Shown here: positions 1 to 7,694 of the stretch, piece after piece
Layout: every line of letters starts with the position of its first letter
Numbering within the stretch: the stretch's first letter is position 1
Origin: Streptomyces violaceoruber
Lineage (GTDB): Bacteria; Actinomycetota; Actinomycetes; Streptomycetales; Streptomycetaceae
Assembly (NCBI GenBank): GCA_000720805.1
Contig: JODI01000062.1
Span: forward strand, 3,259 to 67,258
Direction of reading: 5' to 3'
Length of the DNA: 64,000 bases
Made by a program: the position numbers and the translations under genes
Notes under the pieces: generated by a model
Database searches by the model: none
Seen by the model: only the letters and a program-made list of their open reading frames with translations
Told to the model about the DNA's origin: nothing

Positions 1-110
1 TGTGGATGTGGTGGAGGAACCCGGGGTGCGTTCCGGGGACCCGGTGACGCCGCCGGTCGGTAACCCGTCTGTCATGCACTCGCCCACCAGCGTCTGGAAG
101 ACTGCGCGGC
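1..110. other. Intergenic start of window
   Basis: No gene is supported here. The stretch lies upstream of the first SDR gene and must hold its promoter if that gene is expressed alone, but no confident -35/-10 pair is visible. Confidence 0.5.
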
Positions 111-881
111 ATGATCGAAACAGGTGGTTTACTTTCCGGGAAAGTGGTGTTGATCACGGGAGCGAGCAGCGGTATAGGCGCTGCCGCCGCGTCCGTCTTC
201 GCCCGTGAGGGAGCGGCGGTGGTGCTCGCCGCACGCCGCGAGGAGAGGCTCTCGGCCCTCACAGCCGAACTGAACGGCAAGGGATTCGACGCGGCGTACG
301 TGGTGACCGACCTGACCCGCGCGCAGGACGTGCGGAGGGCGGTCGACTTCACGCTGGACCGCCACGGCCGGCTCGACGGAGCGTTCAACAACGCCGGCAT
401 CGGCGGCGACCGAACTCCCCTGCACCAGATGGAAGACGACATCTACGACTCCGTCATCGACACCAACGTCCGCGGCTTGTGGAACTGCCTGCGGGCCGAG
501 ATCGCCGCCATGCTGAGCGGCGGCGGCGGCGCGATCGTGAACAACAGCAGCGTCGGGGGCCTGGTGGCCATACCGGCCGCCGCGCCCTATGTCGCCTCCA
601 AGCACGCGGTCGTCGGTTTCACCCGGGCCGCGGCCGACGAGTACGCACGCCAGGGGATCCGGGTGAACTCCGTGGCCCCGGGATCGACCCGTAGCGAGAT
701 CACCGTCGACTGGTACGGGCGCAACCCCGGCCTGGAGGAGGCGATCCACGAGATCACACCCCAGGGACGTACGGCGGCCCCCGAGGAGATCGCGGAGGCC
801 GCGGCCTGGCTGCTCAGCGACCGCGCGTCGTATGTCACCGGCGTGGTGATGCCGGTGGACGGCGGTTACGTCAACCACTGA
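111..881 (+). CDS. SDR family oxidoreductase (TTA-containing)
   Basis: A 256-residue short-chain dehydrogenase/reductase, expected to be a soluble NAD(P)-dependent oxidoreductase. The Rossmann motif TGASSGIG is near residues 17-24, NNAG near 92-95, the catalytic Ser in NNSSVGG, the YxxxK pair in YVASK, and the C-terminal DGGY typical of classical SDRs. Length is normal for the family. The ATG at 111 is preferred because the next GTG codons lie inside the first beta strand; its ribosome binding site is weak. Codon 7 (129-131) is TTA, so translation should depend on the rare UUA-reading tRNA. The substrate cannot be deduced. It converges with the AfsA-type gene and is separated from it by a hairpin. 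Confidence 0.92.
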   Translation: MIETGGLLSGKVVLITGASSGIGAAAASVFAREGAAVVLAARREERLSALTAELNGKGFDAAYVVTDLTRAQDVRRAVDFTLDRHGRLDGAFNNAGIGGDRTPLHQMEDDIYDSVIDTNVRGLWNCLRAEIAAMLSGGGGAIVNNSSVGGLVAIPAAAPYVASKHAVVGFTRAAADEYARQGIRVNSVAPGSTRSEITVDWYGRNPGLEEAIHEITPQGRTAAPEEIAEAAAWLLSDRASYVTGVVMPVDGGYVNH

Positions 882-890
882 GGCCCACGG

Positions 891-920
891 GGGAGGACGC
901 TCGGCACGGGGCGTCCTCCC
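891..920. terminator. Hairpin between convergent genes
   Basis: A 10-bp perfect stem (GGGAGGACGC at 891-900 pairing with 911-920) with a 10-nt loop lies between the convergent SDR and AfsA-type genes. It can act for both strands. Confidence 0.65.
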
Positions 921-968
921 GGGGCGACGTGCGGGAGGACGCCGTGCGGACGGTCCGCGCCTGTGGGG

Positions 969-1862
969 CTACGCCTCTGCGGTCAGAATGATCGTGAACA
1001 CGGTCCTGCCCTGCTGCACGCCCGTGACCTCGACGCGTGTGAGCCCGTCACCGGTCGCCGGAGCGATGGCTGCCTCGATCCAGCACGGGGCATCGAACTC
1101 GACATAGCGCATGTATGAGCTGGACACGCCAGTCAGAGGGAACGGGCGGTCGGGGCCCGTGACGCCCTGAGCGGCCTGGCGTGCCGCCTCGATCAGCGCC
1201 AGGGCGGGGACATGGTCGACAGGGTGGTCGTACAGGGCCGCGTTGCGTACGTCCATACGCAGTTGCCACCGGCCGGGACGGTCGGCGGGCGCGAGAACCA
1301 CATCGGAATCATGGACGCACCCGACGGTGTACGCGTCCACGGGTGCGGGAACGGGGGCCTCGCCCCAGGCCACCTGCAGGTGCTCGCCGCGCAGCCTGCG
1401 GTAGACAGCGGGAGCTATCCAGCTGAAGGAGACGACGGACTCCGCGACCACGTGCCCGTCGTGCAGCAGAGTGAGCTCCATCCGCATCGAGCGGTGGCCT
1501 GTCTTGCGGCAGGACACGTTGACGGCCAGGTCGATCGGCCGGTCTCGGGGAACCCGGTAGCCGCGGGCGACGGAGAAATCCATCTGTTCCATCAGCGTCT
1601 GGTGCGACAGCGGGACCGACCGCTCGGCGTGGGCGATGACCAGGCAGCTCTGCCGGATGGTCTGAGTGAGTAACAGAAGACCGCGGAAGCCCTCCCCCGC
1701 CGCCGGCCACCGCGCGGTGACCGTGTACTGGTCGGCTTCACCGGGGAACCAGCCGGTGACCAGGACGGATTCCTCCCGGTGCAGGTGGACGTACTCCTTG
1801 GGGACGCCCTCCTCCCGCACCGCGTCCACAGGGCCGTAACCGGGCAGCAATGTATGGGACAT
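969..1862 (-). CDS. AfsA/ScbA-family gamma-butyrolactone synthase
   Basis: A 297-residue protein of the AfsA/ScbA/BarX family, which condenses a beta-ketoacyl group with dihydroxyacetone phosphate as the first committed step of gamma-butyrolactone autoregulators. The N-terminal KEYVHLHREESVLVTGW matches the conserved hot-dog fold entry, and a second hot-dog half follows around residues 170-297. Length is typical. It is divergent from a TetR receptor gene, the usual synthase/receptor arrangement, with a 116-bp spacer holding an ARE-like palindrome. A TTA codon (reverse strand, 1671-1673) makes it a likely bldA target. No further gamma-butyrolactone gene (reductase or phosphatase) is nearby. 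Confidence 0.9.
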   Translation of the reverse strand: MSHTLLPGYGPVDAVREEGVPKEYVHLHREESVLVTGWFPGEADQYTVTARWPAAGEGFRGLLLLTQTIRQSCLVIAHAERSVPLSHQTLMEQMDFSVARGYRVPRDRPIDLAVNVSCRKTGHRSMRMELTLLHDGHVVAESVVSFSWIAPAVYRRLRGEHLQVAWGEAPVPAPVDAYTVGCVHDSDVVLAPADRPGRWQLRMDVRNAALYDHPVDHVPALALIEAARQAAQGVTGPDRPFPLTGVSSSYMRYVEFDAPCWIEAAIAPATGDGLTRVEVTGVQQGRTVFTIILTAEA

Positions 1863-1903
1863 GAATCCCCCAAATCAGGGTCGGCGTGCCTCTGACAGCC
1901 GGT

Positions 1904-1927
1904 AAGATACCGGGTCGCCGGTTTATT
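1904..1927. promoter_or_regulatory. ARE-like palindrome (candidate GBL-receptor operator)
   Basis: Half site AAGATACCGG (1904-1913), a 4-nt spacer, and CCGGTTTATT (1918-1927). The right arm's reverse complement matches the left at 8 of 10 positions. Size, centre and A/T-rich outer edges resemble ARE boxes bound by ArpA/ScbR-type receptors. Its place between the synthase and receptor genes fits autorepression and repression of the synthase. Confidence 0.7.
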
Positions 1928-1930
1928 TGG

Positions 1931-1958
1931 GTGAACTTCGAGTTACAGTGAACTTCGA
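1931..1958. repeat. 11-bp direct repeat before receptor gene
   Basis: GTGAACTTCGA occurs at 1931-1941 and again at 1948-1958, a 17-bp period, just before the receptor start at 1979. It may be a protein-binding site or a chance duplication inside the promoter. Confidence 0.5.
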
Positions 1959-1978
1959 CACTTCAGAGGGGAGCAGCC

Positions 1979-2647
1979 GTGGCGCGACAAGAGCGGGCGA
2001 TCAAGACCCGAAGGGCCATTCTTGAGGCCGCCGCCGCGGTCTTCGACGAACTCGGCTACGAGGCCGCGACCATCTCGGAGGTCCTCAAGCGGTCCGACGT
2101 GACCAAGGGCGCCTTCTATTTCCACTTCCCCTCCAAGGAGGCCCTGGCCGGCGGAGTGCTTGAACTGGCGGTGACGACCGAGGGCGTCGAACCCCAGGAC
2201 CTCATGCTCCAGGAGGCGCTGGACACCATGCTGATCATGGCTCATCGGCTGCCACAGGAGCCCGTGTTCAGCGCCGCGCTGCGCCTGGCGGTGGACCGGA
2301 ACTCGCAACGTCTGTTCGGAACGCGCTGGCCCGACTGGATCGCACTCCTGGGATCCCAGCTGACTGAGGCCAAGGCGCGGGGCGAGGTGCACCGGTACAT
2401 CGACGAGACGGAAACCGCCCGCCTTGTGATGTCCGCCTGGACCGGCGTCCGGATCGTGTCCGAGGGGCTGCCGGACGCCTACGACCTGCCGAACGAGGTG
2501 GCCAGGCTGCTCCAGCTGATGGTGCCGAGCATCGCCGTGCCCGCGGTACTGAGCCAGCTGGAGATCTCCGCCGAGCGTGGTGCGAGGCTCGTCGCCGCGA
2601 TGGCGACGAGCCGGCTGGAGCTGGAGGAAGGCGCCGTCTCCGGCTGA
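1979..2647 (+). CDS. TetR-family gamma-butyrolactone receptor (ArpA/ScbR type)
   Basis: A 222-residue autoregulator receptor. Residues 8-60 form the TetR helix-turn-helix (KTRRAILEAAAAVFDELGY, then TISEVLKRSDVTKGAFYFHF), typical of ArpA, ScbR and CprB. The ligand domain contains tryptophans 117 and 120 in RWPDW, the region holding the ligand-pocket Trp in ArpA/CprB. GTG start at 1979 follows GAGGGGAG at good spacing. Divergent from the AfsA-type synthase with an ARE-like operator between, so it most likely represses both genes until a gamma-butyrolactone releases it. It could instead be a pseudo-receptor answering to antibiotics, but direct pairing with a synthase favours a true receptor. Confidence 0.92.
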   Translation: MARQERAIKTRRAILEAAAAVFDELGYEAATISEVLKRSDVTKGAFYFHFPSKEALAGGVLELAVTTEGVEPQDLMLQEALDTMLIMAHRLPQEPVFSAALRLAVDRNSQRLFGTRWPDWIALLGSQLTEAKARGEVHRYIDETETARLVMSAWTGVRIVSEGLPDAYDLPNEVARLLQLMVPSIAVPAVLSQLEISAERGARLVAAMATSRLELEEGAVSG

Positions 2648-2683
2648 ACGCCGACGTCAGCGGATGTGCGGCACCGCGGTGAC

Positions 2684-2744
2684 CGGGCCGTACGAGACAC
2701 GGCTGGGCTGCCGACGGCAGCCCAGCCGTGTCTCGTACGGCCCG
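2684..2744. terminator. 29-bp perfect hairpin, bidirectional terminator
   Basis: An uninterrupted 29-bp stem (2684-2712 pairing with 2716-2744) closed by the 3-nt loop GAC, between the convergent receptor and MFS genes. It is much longer than the other hairpins in the window. Confidence 0.85.
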
Positions 2745-2771
2745 CACCTCTCGGGTGCCGTGTCGCCGTCC

Positions 2772-4025
2772 TCACCCCTTCCCGGTGGAGGGAGCGGGTT
2801 GCGGGGCCGGGGTCCCGCTGTCGGAGTGGGGGTCCGTCACGTCCGCCCGGGTGACCGCCAGGAGAACCACGGCGACCGCGGGCACGGCTGCCGCCAGGAG
2901 GAACCCGGTGATGTTCGAGGTGGCCTGGATGAGCGGGCCGATCAGCAGCGGGGAGGCGAACTGCCCGGCGAAGGTGGCTGTTCCCGACAGCGAGGTGGCC
3001 TTGCCGCGGACCTCTGCGGGAACGCCCTCGCCGATCAGCACGGTGGTCACCGGGAAGAACACGCCCTGGCCGAGGCCGAACAGCAGCGGAGCCAGGAACA
3101 GCAGGGGGGCGCTGGACGCGACGGCGAGCAGCAGGAAGGCCGCCGTCCAGAGCATCAGCGAGCCGCGGATGAGTTTGCTGTAGGCCAGGCGCGTCCGCAG
3201 CGAGGCGTACGCGAGACCGATGAGGCTCATCGCGCCCGACATGCCCACGGTGTAGAAGGAGACCAGCAACGGATCCTCGACGCCGACCTCGGCCAGGCGC
3301 TCCGGGAGGAAGACCACCAGCGCGTACAGCAGCAGGGAGCCGCAGAACTGCAGCGCGTACCAGACGAGCAGGAGACGGTGCTCGCGCAGCATCGCCCAAG
3401 CGCCGGGCCCTGATCCGCCCGCGCGGCCGGGGCTCGCCGGACGTGTGCGGGGCAGCATCAGGGCGGTGGCGATACCGAGGGGCACGCCGACCAGGTAGAC
3501 GCCGAAGGGAAGGTGCCAGGAGATCCCGCCGACCGCTCCGGCCAGCAGCGGCCACAGGACCCCGCCCGCGCTGGTGGCCGTCCCGCGCCACCCCATCGCG
3601 CGGTCCTGCGCGGGCCCGCGGTACAGATTGAGCAGGGCCACGGTGGTTCCCGAGAAGACCAGCGCCGCTCCGGCACCGAAGACGGCACGCGTGGCGATGA
3701 GCGCGGGATAGCTGTCGACGATCAACCCGGCGCCGCCCGCCAGCCCGTACAGGACCAGTCCGCCCGCCAGGGGCAGCCGTACTCCCCAGCGGTCGAGCAT
3801 CCACCCGGCCAGGGGGCTGGTGACGGCTATGGAGAGGCTGTGGGTGGTGATGATGAGGCCGGCGGCTGTGCCGCTGACGCCGAGGTCACCGCGGATGACC
3901 TGGATGACCGGCGCGAGGATGGAGCCCGCCATCACGGTCAGGGTCGAGGCGAAGAGCAGGAGGGGCAGCGTCCCGGGGCGGACCGGAACCGGTGCCGGTT
4001 CTTCTTCCTGTGCCGACGTGGTCAT
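2772..4025 (-). CDS. MFS transporter
   Basis: A 417-residue major facilitator protein with about 12 membrane segments, a motif-A-like loop (GWMLDRWGVRLPL) after segment 2, and a CynX/NimT-like N-terminal half. The ATG at 4025 overlaps the stop of the upstream YczE-like gene in an ATGA arrangement, so translation is coupled; a longer frame upstream only shadows that gene. The C-terminus is short, charged and cytoplasmic. The substrate is unknown. Its place beside an autoregulator receptor suggests, without proof, export or uptake of a small metabolite under quorum-type control. Confidence 0.88.
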   Translation of the reverse strand: MTTSAQEEEPAPVPVRPGTLPLLLFASTLTVMAGSILAPVIQVIRGDLGVSGTAAGLIITTHSLSIAVTSPLAGWMLDRWGVRLPLAGGLVLYGLAGGAGLIVDSYPALIATRAVFGAGAALVFSGTTVALLNLYRGPAQDRAMGWRGTATSAGGVLWPLLAGAVGGISWHLPFGVYLVGVPLGIATALMLPRTRPASPGRAGGSGPGAWAMLREHRLLLVWYALQFCGSLLLYALVVFLPERLAEVGVEDPLLVSFYTVGMSGAMSLIGLAYASLRTRLAYSKLIRGSLMLWTAAFLLLAVASSAPLLFLAPLLFGLGQGVFFPVTTVLIGEGVPAEVRGKATSLSGTATFAGQFASPLLIGPLIQATSNITGFLLAAAVPAVAVVLLAVTRADVTDPHSDSGTPAPQPAPSTGKG

Positions 4026-4708
4026 CGGGCGCCTTCCGGAAGGGGGCCGCCTACCCCGCCGGGACGGGTCAGGCCGTGGTTGGTCAGATGCAGTACGGCG
4101 GCGTTGAAGGCCATGAAGGGCTGGATGAGGCCGTCGACGAAGACGAGGAAGGCGAGGGTCCCGATGCCGACGGGCCCGCCCAGCAGCCACCCGAGAGTGA
4201 GCAGCACGGCCTCGACGCAGACCTTCGCCCCCCAGAAGGGCACCTTCAAACGCTGGTTGAGGGAGATGACGATCAGGTCCATGGCGCGGATGCCGGTGCC
4301 GCTCATGATGATCAGGGCGGAGCCGTAGGCGCACAGCAGGACCGCGATGACCAGGGAGGGTACGGAGGAGATCCAGCTCAGGTCGGCCAGCAGGATCAGG
4401 TCGATGAGGCTGCCGCAGAGGAGGAAGGTGACGAACGGCATCACGACCGGGCGGCGGCGGTTCCACACGGACCAGATGGCGATGCACACGGCCGCGGTGA
4501 GTGCCTGTACCACGCCGATGGTGAGCGGGAGGTGTTCCAGGACGCCGAGGGAGAGGACGTCCAGGGGATCCACTCCGAGATCGGAGTGGATGAACAGGGA
4601 GGCCCCGGATGCGAAGACCAGGCAGCCGGCCAGATAGAGCGCGTAGCGCGGAAGGTCGCGGGGGCTTCGGCCCAGGATGGGCGTGGGAGCGTTCCGTAAC
4701 GTGGACAT
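4022..4708 (-). CDS. YczE/YitT-like integral membrane protein (TTA-containing)
   Basis: A 228-residue polytopic membrane protein with about five hydrophobic segments. GASLFIHSDLGVDPLDVLSLG and the later GTGIRAMDLIVISL are features of the YczE/YyaS/YitT group, whose Bacillus member sits beside the surfactin locus; biochemical function is not established. Codon 4 is TTA (4697-4699 on the reverse strand), implying bldA-dependent translation, and because the MFS gene is coupled by ATGA overlap its expression may depend on bldA too. An alternative GTG start 9 codons upstream cannot be excluded. Confidence 0.82.
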   Translation of the reverse strand: MSTLRNAPTPILGRSPRDLPRYALYLAGCLVFASGASLFIHSDLGVDPLDVLSLGVLEHLPLTIGVVQALTAAVCIAIWSVWNRRRPVVMPFVTFLLCGSLIDLILLADLSWISSVPSLVIAVLLCAYGSALIIMSGTGIRAMDLIVISLNQRLKVPFWGAKVCVEAVLLTLGWLLGGPVGIGTLAFLVFVDGLIQPFMAFNAAVLHLTNHGLTRPGGVGGPLPEGAR

Positions 4709-4856
4709 ACTGGACTCCGGTTCGGAGACCCTGCGGGACGCCCGGGGGATGCGGGGGACATGGCCCGGACGGCCCGCAGGGGGCAACGGGGGTTGAGTGC
4801 GGGCCGCCGGCGGAAGCACGCGGTGGCTGGGGACGGTCCGCGAGGTGGAGGGCCGG

Positions 4857-5177
4857 TCAGGCGTTGACGAAGATCAGCTGGTTGCCCTCGGGGTCGGTGA
4901 TCTCGAAACGCTCACCGGTCTTGTGCGGGATGATGCCGGTGGGGCCGAGGTCGCTCAGGGCCTTGTGAGCGTCGGGGATGTCCACCTCGGTGAAGGCGAT
5001 GGCGTTGGGATGGTCGCCCTTCTGGATGATCAGCTCGCCGTCGTGACCGGTGTCGAAGACCACGGAGACTCCCGGGTACTCCTCCCGGACCTTCAGACCG
5101 AGCCGGTCGCGGTAGAACGCGGCCATCGTGTCCAGGTCCTCGCAGTAGATCTTGATCACCGTGAGCTTGCCGAACAT
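4857..5177 (-). CDS. VOC/glyoxalase-fold protein
   Basis: A 106-residue vicinal-oxygen-chelate protein with the babbb module: VIKIYCEDLDTMAAFYRDRLG at the N-terminus and FEITDPEGNQLIFVN at the C-terminus. One domain-length chain implies a dimer. The ATG at 5177 follows a strong GGGAGGA. It may act on a small electrophile or antibiotic, but metal ligands are not complete enough to name a reaction. Its upstream DNA carries the operator shared with the TetR and FMN-reductase genes, so it is probably controlled by that TetR protein. Confidence 0.85.
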   Translation of the reverse strand: MFGKLTVIKIYCEDLDTMAAFYRDRLGLKVREEYPGVSVVFDTGHDGELIIQKGDHPNAIAFTEVDIPDAHKALSDLGPTGIIPHKTGERFEITDPEGNQLIFVNA

Positions 5178-5303
5178 GACGTCCTCCCATTCCTGAGCAC
5201 CCCATCGCGGGAGTGCTGACGTGTCGATCAGAACCGGACAGCCCCGAGGGCTCAGGCTGGGGATGCGAGGAGCAGTACCCGGGTGCCGTCCGGCCAGAAA
5301 GGA

Positions 5304-5320
5304 AACTACACGGTGCAGTT
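5304..5320. promoter_or_regulatory. TetR operator site 1
   Basis: AACTACACGGTGCAGTT is a near-palindrome upstream of the VOC gene. A degenerate second copy lies at 5326-5340 on the other strand (11 of 15 matches). The same motif occurs at 5518-5534 and 6279-6295. Confidence 0.75.
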
Positions 5321-5517
5321 CAATAAGTAAACCGGGTAGTGCAATAAAGGAGCTGACGGCCACGCCGACGGCGACGGCGCCGCAGGTCCGGCGAGGGTGC
5401 GGCGCGGCTTCGGGGTGGTGGTCTGGATGTGCCGCGGCTGCTCCGGCGCCGGTCGGGACCCCCGGGAACGGGCACGGAGGTGTGAGCAAGGGGGGCGCGA
5501 GGAGAACACAGGATGTA

Positions 5518-5534
5518 AACTAAACGGTATAGTT
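5518..5534. promoter_or_regulatory. TetR operator site 2 (autoregulatory)
   Basis: AACTAAACGGTATAGTT, part of a 19-bp palindrome at 5517-5535, lies 42 bp before the TetR start. It matches the other two sites through the ACGGT core and AACTA/TAGTT arms. Confidence 0.75.
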
Positions 5535-5576
5535 TCGTCCATGCGCAGGTCAGTGCGATCCAAGGAGTGAGCCACC

Positions 5577-6224
5577 ATGACGGCCCCCACTGCCCGACCG
5601 GCCCGACCAGGGCGGCCCGCGAAGCGCACCGCGATCGACTGCGCCGCACGCGCCGTCTTCGGTCGTGAGGGCTACATTCGCGCCAGCATGGACTCCATCG
5701 CCGCGGAGGCGGGCGTCTCCAAGCGCACCATCTACAACCACTTCCAGGACAAGGAACAGCTCCTGCTGAGCGTGCTTCAGGAGAGCACGCAGGCGGTGGC
5801 GGCCCACCAGGAAGACCTCATCGACCGGCACCTGACCGTCCCGGCCGACCTCAAGGCCGAGCTGATGGCGCTCGGCCGCGCGCTCGCCGCCCCCCAGAGT
5901 GGATTCGAGGAGCACTTCGCCCTGGTGCGGGTCATTTTCGCGGAGGCGTCCCGGCTGCCCGCCGAGGTCACCGGAAGTTGGCGCTCCGAGGGGCCGCGGC
6001 GCACCCAGGCCCGGCTCGCCCGGCACTTCACCGCCCTGACGGCGGCGGGCCGGCTGCACACGGAGAACCCCCAGGAGGCCGCCGCCCACTTCACCCAGCT
6101 CGCCATGTCCGAGGCCTACGAACGCTCCTTCCACGGCGCCATCCCCTTGCCGCCGGGCGAGCTGGACGCGCTGGTCGCCTCCGGCGTGAACGCCTTCCTA
6201 CGGCTGTACGGGACGGGTGACTGA
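5577..6224 (+). CDS. TetR-family regulator
   Basis: A 215-residue repressor. Residues about 15-62 form the TetR DNA-binding domain (AARAVFGREGYIRASMDSIAAEAGVSKRTIYNHF). The C-terminal half resembles AefR/AcrR-like ligand domains with no specific ligand indicated. The ATG at 5577 follows AAGGAG at 9 nt. A palindrome precedes it, and the same motif precedes the flanking VOC and FMN-reductase genes, so the three form one local regulon. Given a VOC protein and a flavin reductase as targets, a quinone, electrophile or oxidant signal is a reasonable inference. Confidence 0.9.
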   Translation: MTAPTARPARPGRPAKRTAIDCAARAVFGREGYIRASMDSIAAEAGVSKRTIYNHFQDKEQLLLSVLQESTQAVAAHQEDLIDRHLTVPADLKAELMALGRALAAPQSGFEEHFALVRVIFAEASRLPAEVTGSWRSEGPRRTQARLARHFTALTAAGRLHTENPQEAAAHFTQLAMSEAYERSFHGAIPLPPGELDALVASGVNAFLRLYGTGD

Positions 6225-6278
6225 CCTCTCTCGCGGCCGATCCCGCCGAACGAAGGCGTCTCGGTGGATACATTTTTG

Positions 6279-6295
6279 CTCCACACGGTGTAGTT
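6279..6295. promoter_or_regulatory. TetR operator site 3
   Basis: The core ACACGGTGTAGTT matches sites 1 and 2 (13 of 17 positions with site 1); the left arm is degenerate. It lies about 80 bp before the FMN-reductase start. Confidence 0.7.
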
Positions 6296-6376
6296 TACCT
6301 TTTGAGGGACGGCGCTGCTCCGTCCCGTACCAAGCCGTCTGTTCCGCCACGAAGTCGTCTCTTCCGGAGGTACCGC

Positions 6377-6961
6377 ATGACCACCCAGCCCCTGTCCCTC
6401 GCCGTCATCATCGGCAGCGCGCGCGGCGGGCGCCTCGGCGACAAGGTCGGCCACTGGTTCGCCCGGCAGGCCCAGGCGCGCGACGACATGACGGTCGATG
6501 TGATCGACGTCGTGGACCATCCGCTGCCGCTCGCCATGCCCGCGATGGGTGAGGAGCCGGCCGAGCACGTACGGTCCGTCAAGGACCAGCTGTCGGCGCG
6601 GCTGCACTCCGCCGACGCCTTCGTCGTGGTCACCCCCGAGTACAACCACTCCTTCCCCGCCTCGCTGAAGAACGTCATCGACTGGCACCTGCAGGAATGG
6701 GCCGCGAAGCCGGTCGGCCTCGTGTCCTACGGCGGCATGGGCGGCGGCCTGCGGGCCGCCGAACACCTGCGGCAGGTCTTCGCCGAGGTGCACGCCATGA
6801 CCGTGCGCGAGATGGTCAGCCTGCACAACCCCTGGGGGGCGTTCTCCGACGGTGACGCACCGGAGGGCGCGGACGCGGCGGCGAAGAAGCTGCTGGACCA
6901 GGTGGCATGGTGGGGCAAGGCGCTGCGCACTGCGCGCGACGAGCAGCCCTACGCCCTCTGA
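6377..6961 (+). CDS. NADPH-dependent FMN reductase family protein
   Basis: A 194-residue flavodoxin-fold reductase. AVIIGSARGGRLGDKVGHWF is the family's FMN phosphate loop and VVVTPEYNHSFPASLKNVID the signature that contacts the flavin; YGGMGGGLRAAEHLR completes the site. It probably reduces FMN, quinones or azo compounds with NAD(P)H in the cytoplasm. ATG at 6377 follows GGAGG; a longer frame upstream lacks a ribosome binding site and crosses the operator. Probably repressed by the neighbouring TetR protein. Confidence 0.92.
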   Translation: MTTQPLSLAVIIGSARGGRLGDKVGHWFARQAQARDDMTVDVIDVVDHPLPLAMPAMGEEPAEHVRSVKDQLSARLHSADAFVVVTPEYNHSFPASLKNVIDWHLQEWAAKPVGLVSYGGMGGGLRAAEHLRQVFAEVHAMTVREMVSLHNPWGAFSDGDAPEGADAAAKKLLDQVAWWGKALRTARDEQPYAL

Positions 6962-7694
6962 GCCGAGCCGTCCAGCCCCGCGCGGACGGGCGGCGCCATG
7001 GCCGAGACGCCTACCGCGCCGGTGAGCAGGACCCGCCCATGAGGGGCGGCGCGCTCCTTGAAGCCCCAATGGGCCGCGATCTGGTGGTGGGTGTGGCGAT
7101 GACCTGTGGGGTCGGGTTCGGGGCGTGCGCCGGCGTGCGACGCGAGGTGCTGCCCGCTCGGCGCCACCTCGCGCCGCCCTGGGTCACCCCCGGCTCCCCG
7201 TATGGGGCGAACACCACCGCGCACGACTCCAGGTCGGCCTGAGTTGTTGAACGGAGCCGTCCGGCCCGCCGGTCCCGCCGGTCCCGCCGGTCCCGCCGTT
7301 CCGGCCGGATCCGCCGGACGAACCTTCCGGCCCCTGATCGGACGCCCGCCCTGTGCGCCGGGGCGGCCGTCCTTCCCTTTCGGGGCGGCCGTCCTCTTTT
7401 TGTGACCGGACGGTAACCGGTCATGTATTGACCAAATTCCCTCCTGTGTCAGGGGTTGGCCTGCGAGAGGCTGTTACTGCCGAGCCGTCAGGTCTTGGAC
7501 GGAGCGGCACATGCCAGGGGGACGTGACCGAGCTGATGTGTCCGTTGGGGAGCAAACCTTGCTCCGGAGTCGCTCAACCGGGCTGCTGTGACGGGTATGT
7601 GAGTCCTCGTCACGTGAGTTCAGTAATGTCGTGGGTGGGCGTCTTGGCAACGCGACACCGTCCCTTGGCCGTTGGCACTGCCTTGTAAGACCCG
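6962..7694. other. Gene-poor stretch before tRNA
   Basis: No intact gene is convincing over about 730 bp. It contains a possible AraC remnant, three tandem copies of a 9-bp CCGGTCCCG-type unit near 7264-7295, a 14-bp direct repeat (GGGGCGGCCGTCCT type, near 7361 and 7382) followed by a T run, and the DNA in which the tRNA promoter must lie. Confidence 0.5.
6990..7110 (-). pseudogene. Possible AraC-family C-terminal remnant
   Basis: On the reverse strand a frame reads HHQIAAHWGFKERAAPHGRV and then GAVGVS, resembling the second helix-turn-helix of AraC regulators (IAxRWGFxxxAHFSRxF...YGVSP). No start and no N-terminal domain remain in frame. This is weak similarity, offered as a decayed fragment only. 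Confidence 0.3.

Noticed and set aside
129..878. Long reverse-strand ORF opposite the first SDR gene
   Set aside because: Composition and third-position bias are those of an antisense frame; no family resemblance, while the forward frame has all SDR motifs.
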